Virus record (IMG/VR): IMGVR_UViG_3300021373_002939 | Location: 1 to 35,634 of that record | Source: a virus | Reading direction: 5' to 3' (one strand) | Length of the DNA: 35,634 nt | Shown here: one piece after another, positions 15,203 to 22,562 of the stretch | Position numbering within the stretch: the stretch's first letter is position 1 | Layout of the letters: each line of letters opens with the position of its first letter | Program-made: the position numbers and the translations under genes | Notes under the pieces: model-generated | What the model was told of the DNA's origin: nothing | Database searches by the model: none | Seen by the model: the letters and a program-made list of their open reading frames with translations, nothing else

Positions 15203-17655
15203 GTGTATATAATGATGTGATATTTAAGGATTTTAATCTTACTCCTAGAGCAAAACAAGCATATAAAGATGCTTATGATATAGCTAAGGAGCTTGACCAC
15301 AAAAACATTAACAATTTGCACGTTTTATATGGGTGCATAAAGAATAGCTCTTCTCATTTAAAGTCCTTTCTTTTGAGTAATGGCGTCCTTATTAAAGATG
15401 AGGATATGATTGACGTTATTTTAAAAGCAAAAGAAGAAAACAACGATAAGTTTTTTGCTAACGATAATTCAGACCTTTGGCACCAAGAAGTTACTGAGGC
15501 GATTAAAGCTGCTAATGATGTATCCAATGACTTGAATCAGTATTATGTGGGTATTGAGCATGTTATTCTTGGGATAATTAATACATCTACTTATGTCTTT
15601 AAGAGTATTGATGATTTTATTATAAATTTTAAATCCTTTAAGAGTAAGTTAAATGATTTTCTTGTAGAGGATATAGAAAATCCTGAGGACCTCGATCATA
15701 GTTTTGAAGATCTTATAGAAAATTTTTCTGATATAGATTTATCTAACGAAGAGGGTCAGAGTATTCTCGCAGAAGAGTCCAATATGCCAGACTTCATTAC
15801 TAATTTAAGTCAATTATATGTAGATGGCAAACTACCCGATATCTACGGAAGAGAGAAAGAAATAAACCTACTAATAGAAACAATATCTAAAAAAAATAAA
15901 TGCAACGCTATACTAACTGGAGAGGCTGGGGTTGGAAAAACCGCAATCGTAGAATTTCTCGCAAGAAAAATCTGTCAAGCAGACGTACCAACAAATCTTT
16001 TAGGAATGGAAATTCTAAGTGTCGATCTAGGTACAATGCTTGCTGGAACCCAATACAGGGGACAGTTTGAGCAAAAATTAAAATCTCTTCTTGATGTAGC
16101 TAAGAGAAACCCCCACATCATTTTATTCTTTGACGAAGTTCATACAATCTTTGGTGCTGGTGGCAATCAAGAAGGCGGAGTTGATGCAGCTAACATGCTA
16201 AAGCCGCTGCTTGCAAGAGGCGAAATTAAATGCATTGGTTCTACGACAAACGCCGAATACGATAAGATATTCAAAAAAGACAGCGCAATGAAAAGAAGGT
16301 TCTTCAACATCGAGGTTGATGAACCATCAAAAGAGGAAACTAAAAAAATTCTCTACAACTGTAAATCAAAATATGAAGAGTTTCATCATGTTAAGTTTTC
16401 AAAACCCATCGTAGATTCTATAGTAGATTTATCTCATTCTTTGATTAGTCACAAAAAATTCCCAGACAAAGCTTTTGATATCATAGATCAAGTCGGCTCA
16501 AGAGTTAAGATAAGAAACCTCAAGCCTTGTGGTAAGATTTTAAAAAGCCACGATGACCTTGTGGATATAATTTCTAAGGGCGGTGATGTTGAGGTTGAAG
16601 ATATAAAAGATAAGTTTAATAAATTTGTCGAGGAGTTAAAGACTGTCAACGATGAATGCATGGCTAATCCAGTGAATATTAAAAAGCAAGATATTCTTGA
16701 GGTTATTTCGGAACACGGCAAAGTATCTATAGAGCAAATTAAAAACAGCAGACAAGGGTTTTCCTCATTTTTACCAAGGATGATGAGTGAGGTTTTTGGT
16801 CAGGATCAGGTGCTTAAGAAGATCAATGATTTGCTTTCTTGCGCTAAGGCTGGCTTAACAGACGAAGACAAGCCTTTAGCTAGTATGTTTTTTGTTGGTC
16901 CTACAAGCGTAGGTAAAACATATACCGCAAAAAAGATAGCCAAGAACTTCTTTGGTAATGAAAAAGCGATGCTCCAGATTAATATGAGTGAACTTTATGA
17001 TAAGACTGGCATGAGTAAGCTTATTGGTGCTAACTCTGGCTACGTTGGTTATGAAGAAGGAGGTTTGCTGACTAAGTTTGTAAGAGACAATCCTAATTGC
17101 GTGGTTCTTTTTGATGAGGTTGAAAAAGCCGATCCCCAGGTTTTGAATTTATTGCTTCACCTTCTTGATGAAGGCTACATAGAAGATAACAGGCACGAGA
17201 AAGTTGACTTTTCTAAGGCTGTAGTTATATTGACCAGCAACATAGGTCACGCCGAAGCTAATAAAAAGAGTATGGGTTTTGTTCAATCAGAATCTGCCAG
17301 ATCAGATTCTTATAATGAATCAGTAAAGAAAAAACTAAAACCAGAATTGCTTGCTAGAATTAATGAAGTAATGGTTTTTGATGACCTTTCGGATTCAGAT
17401 CTAAAGCGGATTATATCCTTTGAATTAAACAAGATTAAAGACAAGCTTATCAAGAAAGGCATTAATATTAAGTTTAATAAGTCCTCTATTGATTGTGTTT
17501 TTGATAGGATTAAGCAGTCAGGCTTACACGCAAGGGATATCAAGAATTATATCAGAGAAAAAATACAAGTTCCTGTCGCCAAAATCGTAGTTAAAAACTC
17601 AAAAACTTCAGAAATTAGCATAAAAAGTGTTGACAATAGAATTAAGGTTTGTTAA
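15199..17655 (+). CDS. ClpA/ClpC-type AAA+ unfoldase, two ATPase rings
   Basis: An 818-residue Clp/Hsp100 protein. The N-domain (1-150) has two ClpN-type repeats (LTPRAKQAYKDAYDIAKELD). NBD1 has Walker A GEAGVGKTA (about 241-249), Walker B ILFFDEVHTIFGAGG and the pore-loop region MLAGTQYRGQFE. NBD2 has GPTSVGKTY (about 566-574), VVLFDEVEKA and the NSGYVGYEEGG pore loop, then SNIGHAE. M692-G-F694 in KKSMGFVQSE occupies the place of the ClpP-docking loop (IGL in ClpA, VGF in ClpC). No ClpB-like long middle coiled coil is evident. It may team with host ClpP or remodel replication complexes. Its ATG overlaps the polymerase stop, so it belongs to the replication operon; no clpP gene is in the window. 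Confidence 0.88.
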   Translation: MSVYNDVIFKDFNLTPRAKQAYKDAYDIAKELDHKNINNLHVLYGCIKNSSSHLKSFLLSNGVLIKDEDMIDVILKAKEENNDKFFANDNSDLWHQEVTEAIKAANDVSNDLNQYYVGIEHVILGIINTSTYVFKSIDDFIINFKSFKSKLNDFLVEDIENPEDLDHSFEDLIENFSDIDLSNEEGQSILAEESNMPDFITNLSQLYVDGKLPDIYGREKEINLLIETISKKNKCNAILTGEAGVGKTAIVEFLARKICQADVPTNLLGMEILSVDLGTMLAGTQYRGQFEQKLKSLLDVAKRNPHIILFFDEVHTIFGAGGNQEGGVDAANMLKPLLARGEIKCIGSTTNAEYDKIFKKDSAMKRRFFNIEVDEPSKEETKKILYNCKSKYEEFHHVKFSKPIVDSIVDLSHSLISHKKFPDKAFDIIDQVGSRVKIRNLKPCGKILKSHDDLVDIISKGGDVEVEDIKDKFNKFVEELKTVNDECMANPVNIKKQDILEVISEHGKVSIEQIKNSRQGFSSFLPRMMSEVFGQDQVLKKINDLLSCAKAGLTDEDKPLASMFFVGPTSVGKTYTAKKIAKNFFGNEKAMLQINMSELYDKTGMSKLIGANSGYVGYEEGGLLTKFVRDNPNCVVLFDEVEKADPQVLNLLLHLLDEGYIEDNRHEKVDFSKAVVILTSNIGHAEANKKSMGFVQSESARSDSYNESVKKKLKPELLARINEVMVFDDLSDSDLKRIISFELNKIKDKLIKKGINIKFNKSSIDCVFDRIKQSGLHARDIKNYIREKIQVPVAKIVVKNSKTSEISIKSVDNRIKVC

Positions 17656-17665
17656 CATTCATGTA
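17630..17665 (+). promoter_or_regulatory. Sigma70-like promoter at the 3' end of the Clp gene
   Basis: A perfect TTGACA (17630-17635), a 17-nt spacer and TAACAT (17653-17658) with 6 nt to ATG 17665. Transcription would start at that ATG. If the real start is ATG 17692 instead, the transcript would have a 27-nt leader made almost entirely of AAAAC repeats. Confidence 0.6.
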
Positions 17666-17889
17666 TGAACAAAACAAAACAAAACAAAATCATGAAGGCA
17701 ATCCGTAATAGCAAAGGTCGTTTCTTCGGTCTTTATACTAAAACTGGAGAGTCTATCAATGCTCAGTTCGTTTCCGAATCGCCGTCATATGTTACGGTTT
17801 TTGATAGGAACAACCGCGTAAACAGGAAGTTTGCCAAGACAAGCCTGTCTGCATTGCGCCTAAAAAACCAAAGAATTGGTAGTGCATAA
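17665..17889 (+). CDS. Small basic SH3-like protein, unknown
   Basis: A 74-residue basic protein. The part from residue 10 on (MKAIRNSKGRFFGLYTKTGE) looks like a small SH3/Sm-like phage family that begins with an RNS.GRFF motif, followed by beta strands ending in KTSLSALRLKNQRIG. Such proteins often bind nucleic acid, but I know no proven function. Two starts are possible: 17665, directly at the predicted transcription start, and 17692, which agrees better with the family N-terminus. The first nine codons are made of the A-rich repeat at 17668-17689. It stands alone between the Clp gene and a terminator-like hairpin, with its own promoter. Confidence 0.6.
   Translation: MNKTKQNKIMKAIRNSKGRFFGLYTKTGESINAQFVSESPSYVTVFDRNNRVNRKFAKTSLSALRLKNQRIGSA
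17668..17689 (+). repeat. AAAAC tandem repeat, A-rich leader or N-terminal codons
   Basis: Period-5 repeat of AAAAC with about four units between two in-frame ATG codons. It contains no G and only single Cs. It may act as an unstructured, A-rich translation enhancer for ATG 17692, or be translated as a basic Asn/Lys/Gln tail from ATG 17665. Confidence 0.6.
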
Positions 17890-17901
17890 ACATTATTGAT
17901 C

Positions 17902-17938
17902 TTGAAATAACAGGCCCTTCCAGTATAATTTTATTAGA
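17902..17938 (+). promoter_or_regulatory. Sigma70-like promoter with leaderless geometry, inside a terminator-like stem
   Basis: TTGAAA (17902-17907), a 16-nt spacer and perfect TATAAT (17924-17929); the ATG at 17938 is 8 nt further. The spacer and the first bases of the -10 form the 5' arm of the hairpin at 17914-17969. Confidence 0.65.
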
Positions 17939-17969
17939 TGAAATGTTCTGATTTATTTACTGGAAGGGC
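17914..17969 (+). terminator. Terminator-like hairpin spanning promoter and start codon
   Basis: GCCCTTCCAGTA (17914-17925) and TACTGGAAGGGC (17958-17969) are perfect 12-bp inverted repeats with a 32-nt loop, directly followed by TTTT. RNA coming from upstream contains both arms and could fold and terminate. RNA started at the promoter in the loop region (near 17936-17938) lacks the 5' arm and could not. The 3' arm is codons 7-11 of the following gene. The long loop lowers certainty that it is an efficient terminator. Confidence 0.5.
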
Positions 17970-19029
17970 TTTTAGCGTTTTTAAGAATAACGTTATTGAA
18001 GAAGGGGAACCATCTTATAACATTATACAACAAATATCTTTAAAAAGCAAAGAGCCTTTTGACATTTCCAAACTGATAGATTTCGATCAAAATGAAAACT
18101 TTGATCATTACGTTGTGGAGTCTGGTGAAAAATCTTATTCTATTAGGGTTTCTCTAGACAAAGACAACCCAAATTTGCTTAATGAAATAGATTTTTATAA
18201 AAACAATAAATTAATTCAAGCTAGTTCTTATGTAGATTCTGGTGTCATCAGAATAGGATCTGACATATTGTTTTTGATTTGCGAGTTTGACGAAGGAGAA
18301 GATATAACAGAGCTCGGTTCTCTTTCTGTTTTAGAGTATAGTACATCTTTATTTTTTACATTAAAAAGATTAAACGAATCAAAAACTGATAAAACATTTT
18401 TGGAGTTTTTAAAGTTAAATTTTGATAGGACAAACCTAGAAGATGAAGATAGTGTTTTTTATAAACTATTAGAAACTAATTATGAATTACAATTTATAAA
18501 GGATGTATTTTCTTTATTACGAGAGGAGATATATGAATCCATAGATTCTAGGATCACGGATTCAAATAAGTGCTGCCATGGTAACTTAAACTTAGCCAGT
18601 ATTACAACTAGAGATGGATTGTACAAAGTTCGTAATTTAGATTTCACTCATCTTGGCAATCCAATTTTTGATATTTGCAATATTATATTGAATTGTGGTT
18701 TCAATAAGGCCTATTCATTAAGTTTTTTTGAAAAATACTGTAAATACAATTCCTTTGATTTCTTAACGGAAAAGGAAAACTTTGACCACATAATGAGAAT
18801 AGCCACTGCCCTTTATTATCATAATTTATTGTTTGATTACCTTTTGGAAACTTCTGTTTTTGAATGCAAAAGACCAGAAAAACTACTAAATATTTCACTT
18901 CAATCTAGCAAGTCGTTTAATTACTTAAAAAAACTAAAGTGTTCTGAATTAGTTTACAAAACAATAGAAAAAATTCTAGTGAGTCCAGTCGTAGACGGAG
19001 ACAATCCCGCTTTTAAAGATTCTAAATAA
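17938..19029 (+). CDS. APH/choline-kinase-fold protein, probable pseudokinase
   Basis: A 363-residue protein whose C-terminal half looks like the aminoglycoside phosphotransferase fold. CCHGNLNLASITTRDG (212-227) aligns with the catalytic loop HGDLHxxNILV, and VRNLDFTHLGNPIFDICNI (D235, D245) aligns with the IDFexaxxGdPxxDLA block. The catalytic aspartate of HGD is asparagine (N216) and the metal-binding asparagine is serine (S221), so phosphotransfer is unlikely in the usual way. The N-terminal half has a strand pattern (SGEKSYSIRVSLDKDN) compatible with the N-lobe. No function is known to me; it could bind a nucleotide or a host factor. The gene has its own promoter and carries a terminator arm in its first codons. 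APH-like phage proteins are rare enough that homology should be confirmed. Confidence 0.55.
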   Translation: MKCSDLFTGRAFSVFKNNVIEEGEPSYNIIQQISLKSKEPFDISKLIDFDQNENFDHYVVESGEKSYSIRVSLDKDNPNLLNEIDFYKNNKLIQASSYVDSGVIRIGSDILFLICEFDEGEDITELGSLSVLEYSTSLFFTLKRLNESKTDKTFLEFLKLNFDRTNLEDEDSVFYKLLETNYELQFIKDVFSLLREEIYESIDSRITDSNKCCHGNLNLASITTRDGLYKVRNLDFTHLGNPIFDICNIILNCGFNKAYSLSFFEKYCKYNSFDFLTEKENFDHIMRIATALYYHNLLFDYLLETSVFECKRPEKLLNISLQSSKSFNYLKKLKCSELVYKTIEKILVSPVVDGDNPAFKDSK

Positions 19030-19063
19030 ATTTAAAAATAGAAATAAAAGGAGATCTACATAG

Positions 19064-19076
19064 TATACATAAAATA
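19064..19076 (+). promoter_or_regulatory. Possible -10-only promoter with leaderless geometry
   Basis: TATACA (19064-19069) lies 6 nt before the ATG at 19076, the same geometry as the stronger promoters, and is preceded by TAG as at 23349. No -35 box is seen at 16-18 nt. An AAGGAG at about 19048-19053 is too far (22 nt) to be a ribosome binding site and might be an activator box. Weak. Confidence 0.3.
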
Positions 19077-19543
19077 TGATTAACTTTTATAAACCCAACT
19101 CTAAAAACACTGGAAATGCTTTTGGTTTTCGTTTAGGTGTGCAAGGAAAGACCAACGAACCTTGTTTGTATATGACAGCGGTTCAGCAATACTCCTGGGA
19201 TTCGAAGAAAAAAACAGGCTCCTTTTCTGGTAATTCAAAAGACCCAGAGAAATCAGCATCTATTAAGTTTAACGAATCAGAGCTAGGTGGCTTTATTTAT
19301 GCCATAGAAAATTATGAAAAATTTAACGCTTTTCATAGTTTTGACGATAATAAGACCTCTATTTCCCTAGCTCCTTATACAAAAAAAGATGGAACAAAAG
19401 CCTTTTCTTTTTCTGTCATGAGAAATTCTGCTAATAAATTTGGCATTGGATTAGAGATGTCTGAAGCTTATTTGTTGGTTGAGTATTTTAAATTTGTAAT
19501 TAAAGAAATTTTTAATTTCAGAACCGAATCTCTTAAAAAATGA
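19076..19543 (+). CDS. Possible ssDNA-binding protein (Whirly/PC4-like pattern)
   Basis: A 155-residue protein with the order: short basic N-terminus (MINFYKPNSKNTGNAFGFRL), antiparallel strands (PCLYMTAVQQYSWD; ASIKFNESELGGFI), a helix (ESELGGFIYAIENYEKF), further strands (TSISLAPYTKKDG; AFSFSVMRN) and a long C-terminal helix (SEAYLLVEYFKFVIKEIF). This beta-sheet-plus-helix arrangement resembles Whirly/MRP-type ssDNA-binding proteins that occur in phage replication regions. The assignment rests on pattern only; no single diagnostic residue is seen. It follows the pseudokinase gene by 46 nt and overlaps the glycosyltransferase start by 4 nt. Confidence 0.4.
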   Translation: MINFYKPNSKNTGNAFGFRLGVQGKTNEPCLYMTAVQQYSWDSKKKTGSFSGNSKDPEKSASIKFNESELGGFIYAIENYEKFNAFHSFDDNKTSISLAPYTKKDGTKAFSFSVMRNSANKFGIGLEMSEAYLLVEYFKFVIKEIFNFRTESLKK

Positions 19544-21396
19544 GAAAAAAAACAATACTAATACATTCCAATTTCTGCAAAGCTTTTACTGGTTTCGGTA
19601 AAAATAGCAAAAATATTTTAAAATATTTATATAAAACAGGTAAATATAATATTTTCGAAGCTGCCAATATGAGAATGTCTGGCGACAAAGAACTTGATTT
19701 ATTGCCGTGGAAAAGTTACGGGGCTATACCTAAGAATTACCAAGCATTATCAGAAGAAGACAAAAGAAAAGCTGGGTATGGACATTTTGAAATAGACAAC
19801 ATAGTTGAAGAAGTTAGACCAGATTTGTATATTGGTATTGAAGATATATGGGCATTTTCTGATTACCATAGAAAGCCTTGGTGGAATAAAGTTTCTTCCA
19901 TGATTTGGACAACTCTTGACAGCTTGCCCATTCTACCACAAGCAATACAATTTGCGCCTAAAGTAAAAAACTACTATGTGTGGTCCAGTTTTGCAGAAAA
20001 AGCATTCAAAGAAATGGGTTATGAGCATATAAAGACTCTAAGAGGCTCTTTGGATACAGAAGTTTATGAAAGAATGTCTGATGAAGATAGGCTCAATTTA
20101 AGAAAATTTCACGGCATAGATGAAAGAGAATTTGTTATCGGTTTCGTTTTCAGAAATCAACTAAGAAAATCTGTTCCAAACTTACTGGACGGCTTTAAGA
20201 TGTTTAAAGAAAAAAACAGAAAGTCTAAACTATTACTACATACTCATTGGGGAGAAGGTTGGGATATTAATAGGTTGATTGAGGAAAAAGGCATCGACAG
20301 AAGAGATATACTAACTACATATTTCTGCTCATCTTGCAACTCCTATCATGTTAGAAACTTTACTGGAGAAAAACAAAAATGTAGAGAATGTGGAGGAGAC
20401 ACATTAAATACAACCAATGTATCCCAAGGTTGTTCTGAAGAGCAGCTTAATGAAGTATACAATTTAATGGATGTTTATTGTCATCCATTTACTAGCGGTG
20501 GTCAAGAAATACCAGTTCAAGAAGCAAAATTAACAGAACTAATAACCCTTGTCACTAACTATTCTTGTGGTGAGGATAGTTGTTCTGAAGAAAGCGGTGG
20601 ATTACCCCTTGATTGGAGCGAGTATCGTGAGCCAGGTACCCAATTTATTAAAGCGTCTACAGATCCTAAAAGTATAGTAGAAAATCTTCAGAGGGTGTAT
20701 GATATGACGGAAGAAGAAAGGGTAGAGCTTGGTAAAAAATCAAGGCAGTGGGTTATTGATAATTTTTCTATTGAAGTTATAGGTAAACAACTAGAGGATA
20801 TCATTGATTCAGTTCCATATCTTGATGAAGATGTTGATATTAAAAACAGGCATTTAAATGATCTTTATGAAATGCCTGAAAATCTTTCTGATAAAGATTT
20901 CATAATAGATGTATATAAAAATATAATCCAAGAAGATGTCGATCACAACTCTGATGGATTCAAAAAGTGGTATGCAGATTTAACTTCCAACAAAATATCT
21001 CAAAAAGATTTGTATCATCATTTTATAGAAGTAGCTAGAAAAGAAAATTTAAAAAAACCAATAGCTTTTGAAGAGATGCTTTCAAAAGAAGACAAGGGCA
21101 AAAGAGTTGCTGTTATAATTCCTCAGTCTGGCACTGATCTTTTATTCGTTAATTCATTGATGAAGAATTTACAGACAAAACACAAAAACCATAATATATA
21201 TATATTCACAAAGCCAGAGTTTTTCGAATACATAGAGGATAATCCTCATGTCTACAAATGCTTACCCTATTCAGAGTCTTTAGACAACCCAATTTCTATG
21301 GAGGGTTTTGGTGATCACGAAGGTTTTTTTGAAGCCGCGTATTATCCAGCTACGACCACGCAAAAAATCCCTTGTTACATTCATAACGGTAAATAA
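19540..21396 (+). CDS. GT4 glycosyltransferase with zinc-ribbon insert and N-half of a GT9 domain
   Basis: A 618-residue fusion. Residues 1 to about 430 are a GT4 enzyme: N-terminal glycine loop FTGFGKNSKN, LLHTHWGEGWD in the donor domain, HPFTSGGQEIPVQEAKLTE in the donor-binding glutamate region and a closing helix (VIDNFSIEVIGKQL). A four-cysteine zinc-ribbon-like insert (CSSC at about 264, CREC about 285) sits in the donor domain. After a linker, residues about 525-618 (RVAVIIPQSGTDLLFVNSLM; NIYIFTKPEFFEYIEDNPHV) match the first half of a GT9/heptosyltransferase, and the gene stops just at the end of that half (CYIHNGK). The next gene supplies the rest. Probably cytoplasmic; donor and acceptor unknown. 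Confidence 0.75.
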   Translation: MRKKTILIHSNFCKAFTGFGKNSKNILKYLYKTGKYNIFEAANMRMSGDKELDLLPWKSYGAIPKNYQALSEEDKRKAGYGHFEIDNIVEEVRPDLYIGIEDIWAFSDYHRKPWWNKVSSMIWTTLDSLPILPQAIQFAPKVKNYYVWSSFAEKAFKEMGYEHIKTLRGSLDTEVYERMSDEDRLNLRKFHGIDEREFVIGFVFRNQLRKSVPNLLDGFKMFKEKNRKSKLLLHTHWGEGWDINRLIEEKGIDRRDILTTYFCSSCNSYHVRNFTGEKQKCRECGGDTLNTTNVSQGCSEEQLNEVYNLMDVYCHPFTSGGQEIPVQEAKLTELITLVTNYSCGEDSCSEESGGLPLDWSEYREPGTQFIKASTDPKSIVENLQRVYDMTEEERVELGKKSRQWVIDNFSIEVIGKQLEDIIDSVPYLDEDVDIKNRHLNDLYEMPENLSDKDFIIDVYKNIIQEDVDHNSDGFKKWYADLTSNKISQKDLYHHFIEVARKENLKKPIAFEEMLSKEDKGKRVAVIIPQSGTDLLFVNSLMKNLQTKHKNHNIYIFTKPEFFEYIEDNPHVYKCLPYSESLDNPISMEGFGDHEGFFEAAYYPATTTQKIPCYIHNGK

Positions 21397-21398
21397 TC

Positions 21399-22562
21399 AT
21401 GTCTCATATAATTAAAGAATATTCTAAAAACCTGGAGGTAAAGCCTTCTAACCCAGTAGTAAATAAGCACTATTACCCAATAATTCCTCAAAATTATATA
21501 GTAATATATAACGAACAGTCTATAGATTCTAAACGCTATAATTATTACTCTTTGGTTATTGATTTAATCAAAACAAAATTAGAAGAATTAGGCATCAAGA
21601 TCGTATTGATCGGTTCTGGTAAAGATATGACCAACCGTGCTGATTTTGTATACCCAAATCTAAACTTCAAAAAGAATGCTTATATAGTATCAAAATCAAA
21701 ACTTGTTATTTCTGTGGACAATGCTTACACACAATATGCTAGTTCTGAAAACATTCCAGTTATTACTTTATATGGTAATGTTTATCCTTCTGTGACAACT
21801 CCTTATTGGTCGAACAAAAACAATAAAGTGGATCTGTCTCCTGATTGGGATAAAAAACCTTCTTTATCTTTAATAGACGAGAAAGATTCCATTAATAAGA
21901 TTTCAGCAGAGAAAGTGGCAGAATCTGTTTTCAAGCTTCTCAATCCAAAATCAAAATTCAAACTAAATTTTAAGACAAAACTAACCAATAAGAATAAAGA
22001 TTTTTCTGTTGATGTTATACCTACGTCTTATGTAGAGCTTCCTTTTCTTAATGATAGCGTTATCGACCTTAGGTTAGATAGAGGTAAGGTGAACGAAGAG
22101 GCTTTTTACTCTTATCTTGATAATCATAAGTGCAATATTGTAATAAAAAACAACGTTTTACAGCCAGATGTAATTTCAAATTTTACACACAATATAGATT
22201 GCATAAAATTATTTTTAAGTGAAGACATAGGTGATATACCTAAAGAGTATTTTTCTTTCTTTAAGAAAAGAAACATTGACTTCAAAATATATGTCACAAA
22301 TAAACAAATTCTTGACGACATTCGTTTTAAATATTTTGAGCAGAGAGTAGAATATTTTGACCCTCCAAAAGAAAAACCAGATTGCGTTAGCTTTACTGAT
22401 AAGTTTTTCTCTTTTAAATTAGTTGTTGATGGTGGCGATGTTTATAAATCTACTTATCATTGGAAAAATAATATTGACAAAGAAGATAAAGTAGTGGATA
22501 ATTCTAATTACTGGGAAGAATTAGATTATTTTTATATTTATGAACAAGACAGAGACAGCTAA
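21399..22562 (+). CDS. GT9-like glycosyltransferase, C-terminal half plus extra domain
   Basis: A 387-residue protein starting 2 nt after the stop of the preceding gene. MSHIIKEYSKNLEV continues the helix expected after the GT9 N-half. YIVIYNEQSIDSKRYNYYSL, IKIVLIGSGKDMTNRADFV and KLVISVDNAYTQYASS match the donor half of GT9 (usual isnDTG..HlA, then IPVITLYGNVYPS for Pv..lfG.t.P). The Asp is kept but the TG and His are not, so activity is uncertain. The last 190 residues (from about VDVIPTSYVELPFLN) are a separate domain I do not recognise. It probably associates with the upstream GT9 half. The following gene overlaps it by 23 nt. Confidence 0.6.
   Translation: MSHIIKEYSKNLEVKPSNPVVNKHYYPIIPQNYIVIYNEQSIDSKRYNYYSLVIDLIKTKLEELGIKIVLIGSGKDMTNRADFVYPNLNFKKNAYIVSKSKLVISVDNAYTQYASSENIPVITLYGNVYPSVTTPYWSNKNNKVDLSPDWDKKPSLSLIDEKDSINKISAEKVAESVFKLLNPKSKFKLNFKTKLTNKNKDFSVDVIPTSYVELPFLNDSVIDLRLDRGKVNEEAFYSYLDNHKCNIVIKNNVLQPDVISNFTHNIDCIKLFLSEDIGDIPKEYFSFFKKRNIDFKIYVTNKQILDDIRFKYFEQRVEYFDPPKEKPDCVSFTDKFFSFKLVVDGGDVYKSTYHWKNNIDKEDKVVDNSNYWEELDYFYIYEQDRDS

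Noticed and set aside
17661-17708. ATG 17661 as start of the small SH3-like gene
   Set aside because: It is out of frame with the gene and meets a stop after 15 codons.
19048-19053. AAGGAG as a ribosome binding site for the gene at 19076
   Set aside because: It is 22 nt from the ATG, too far for a Shine-Dalgarno role, and no alternative start codon lies at the right distance.
21380-21410. Programmed ribosomal frameshift joining the two GT9 halves
   Set aside because: The first ORF ends in a normal TAA 2 nt before the next ATG with no slippery heptamer visible, so separate translation is simpler; a sequencing indel remains to be excluded.
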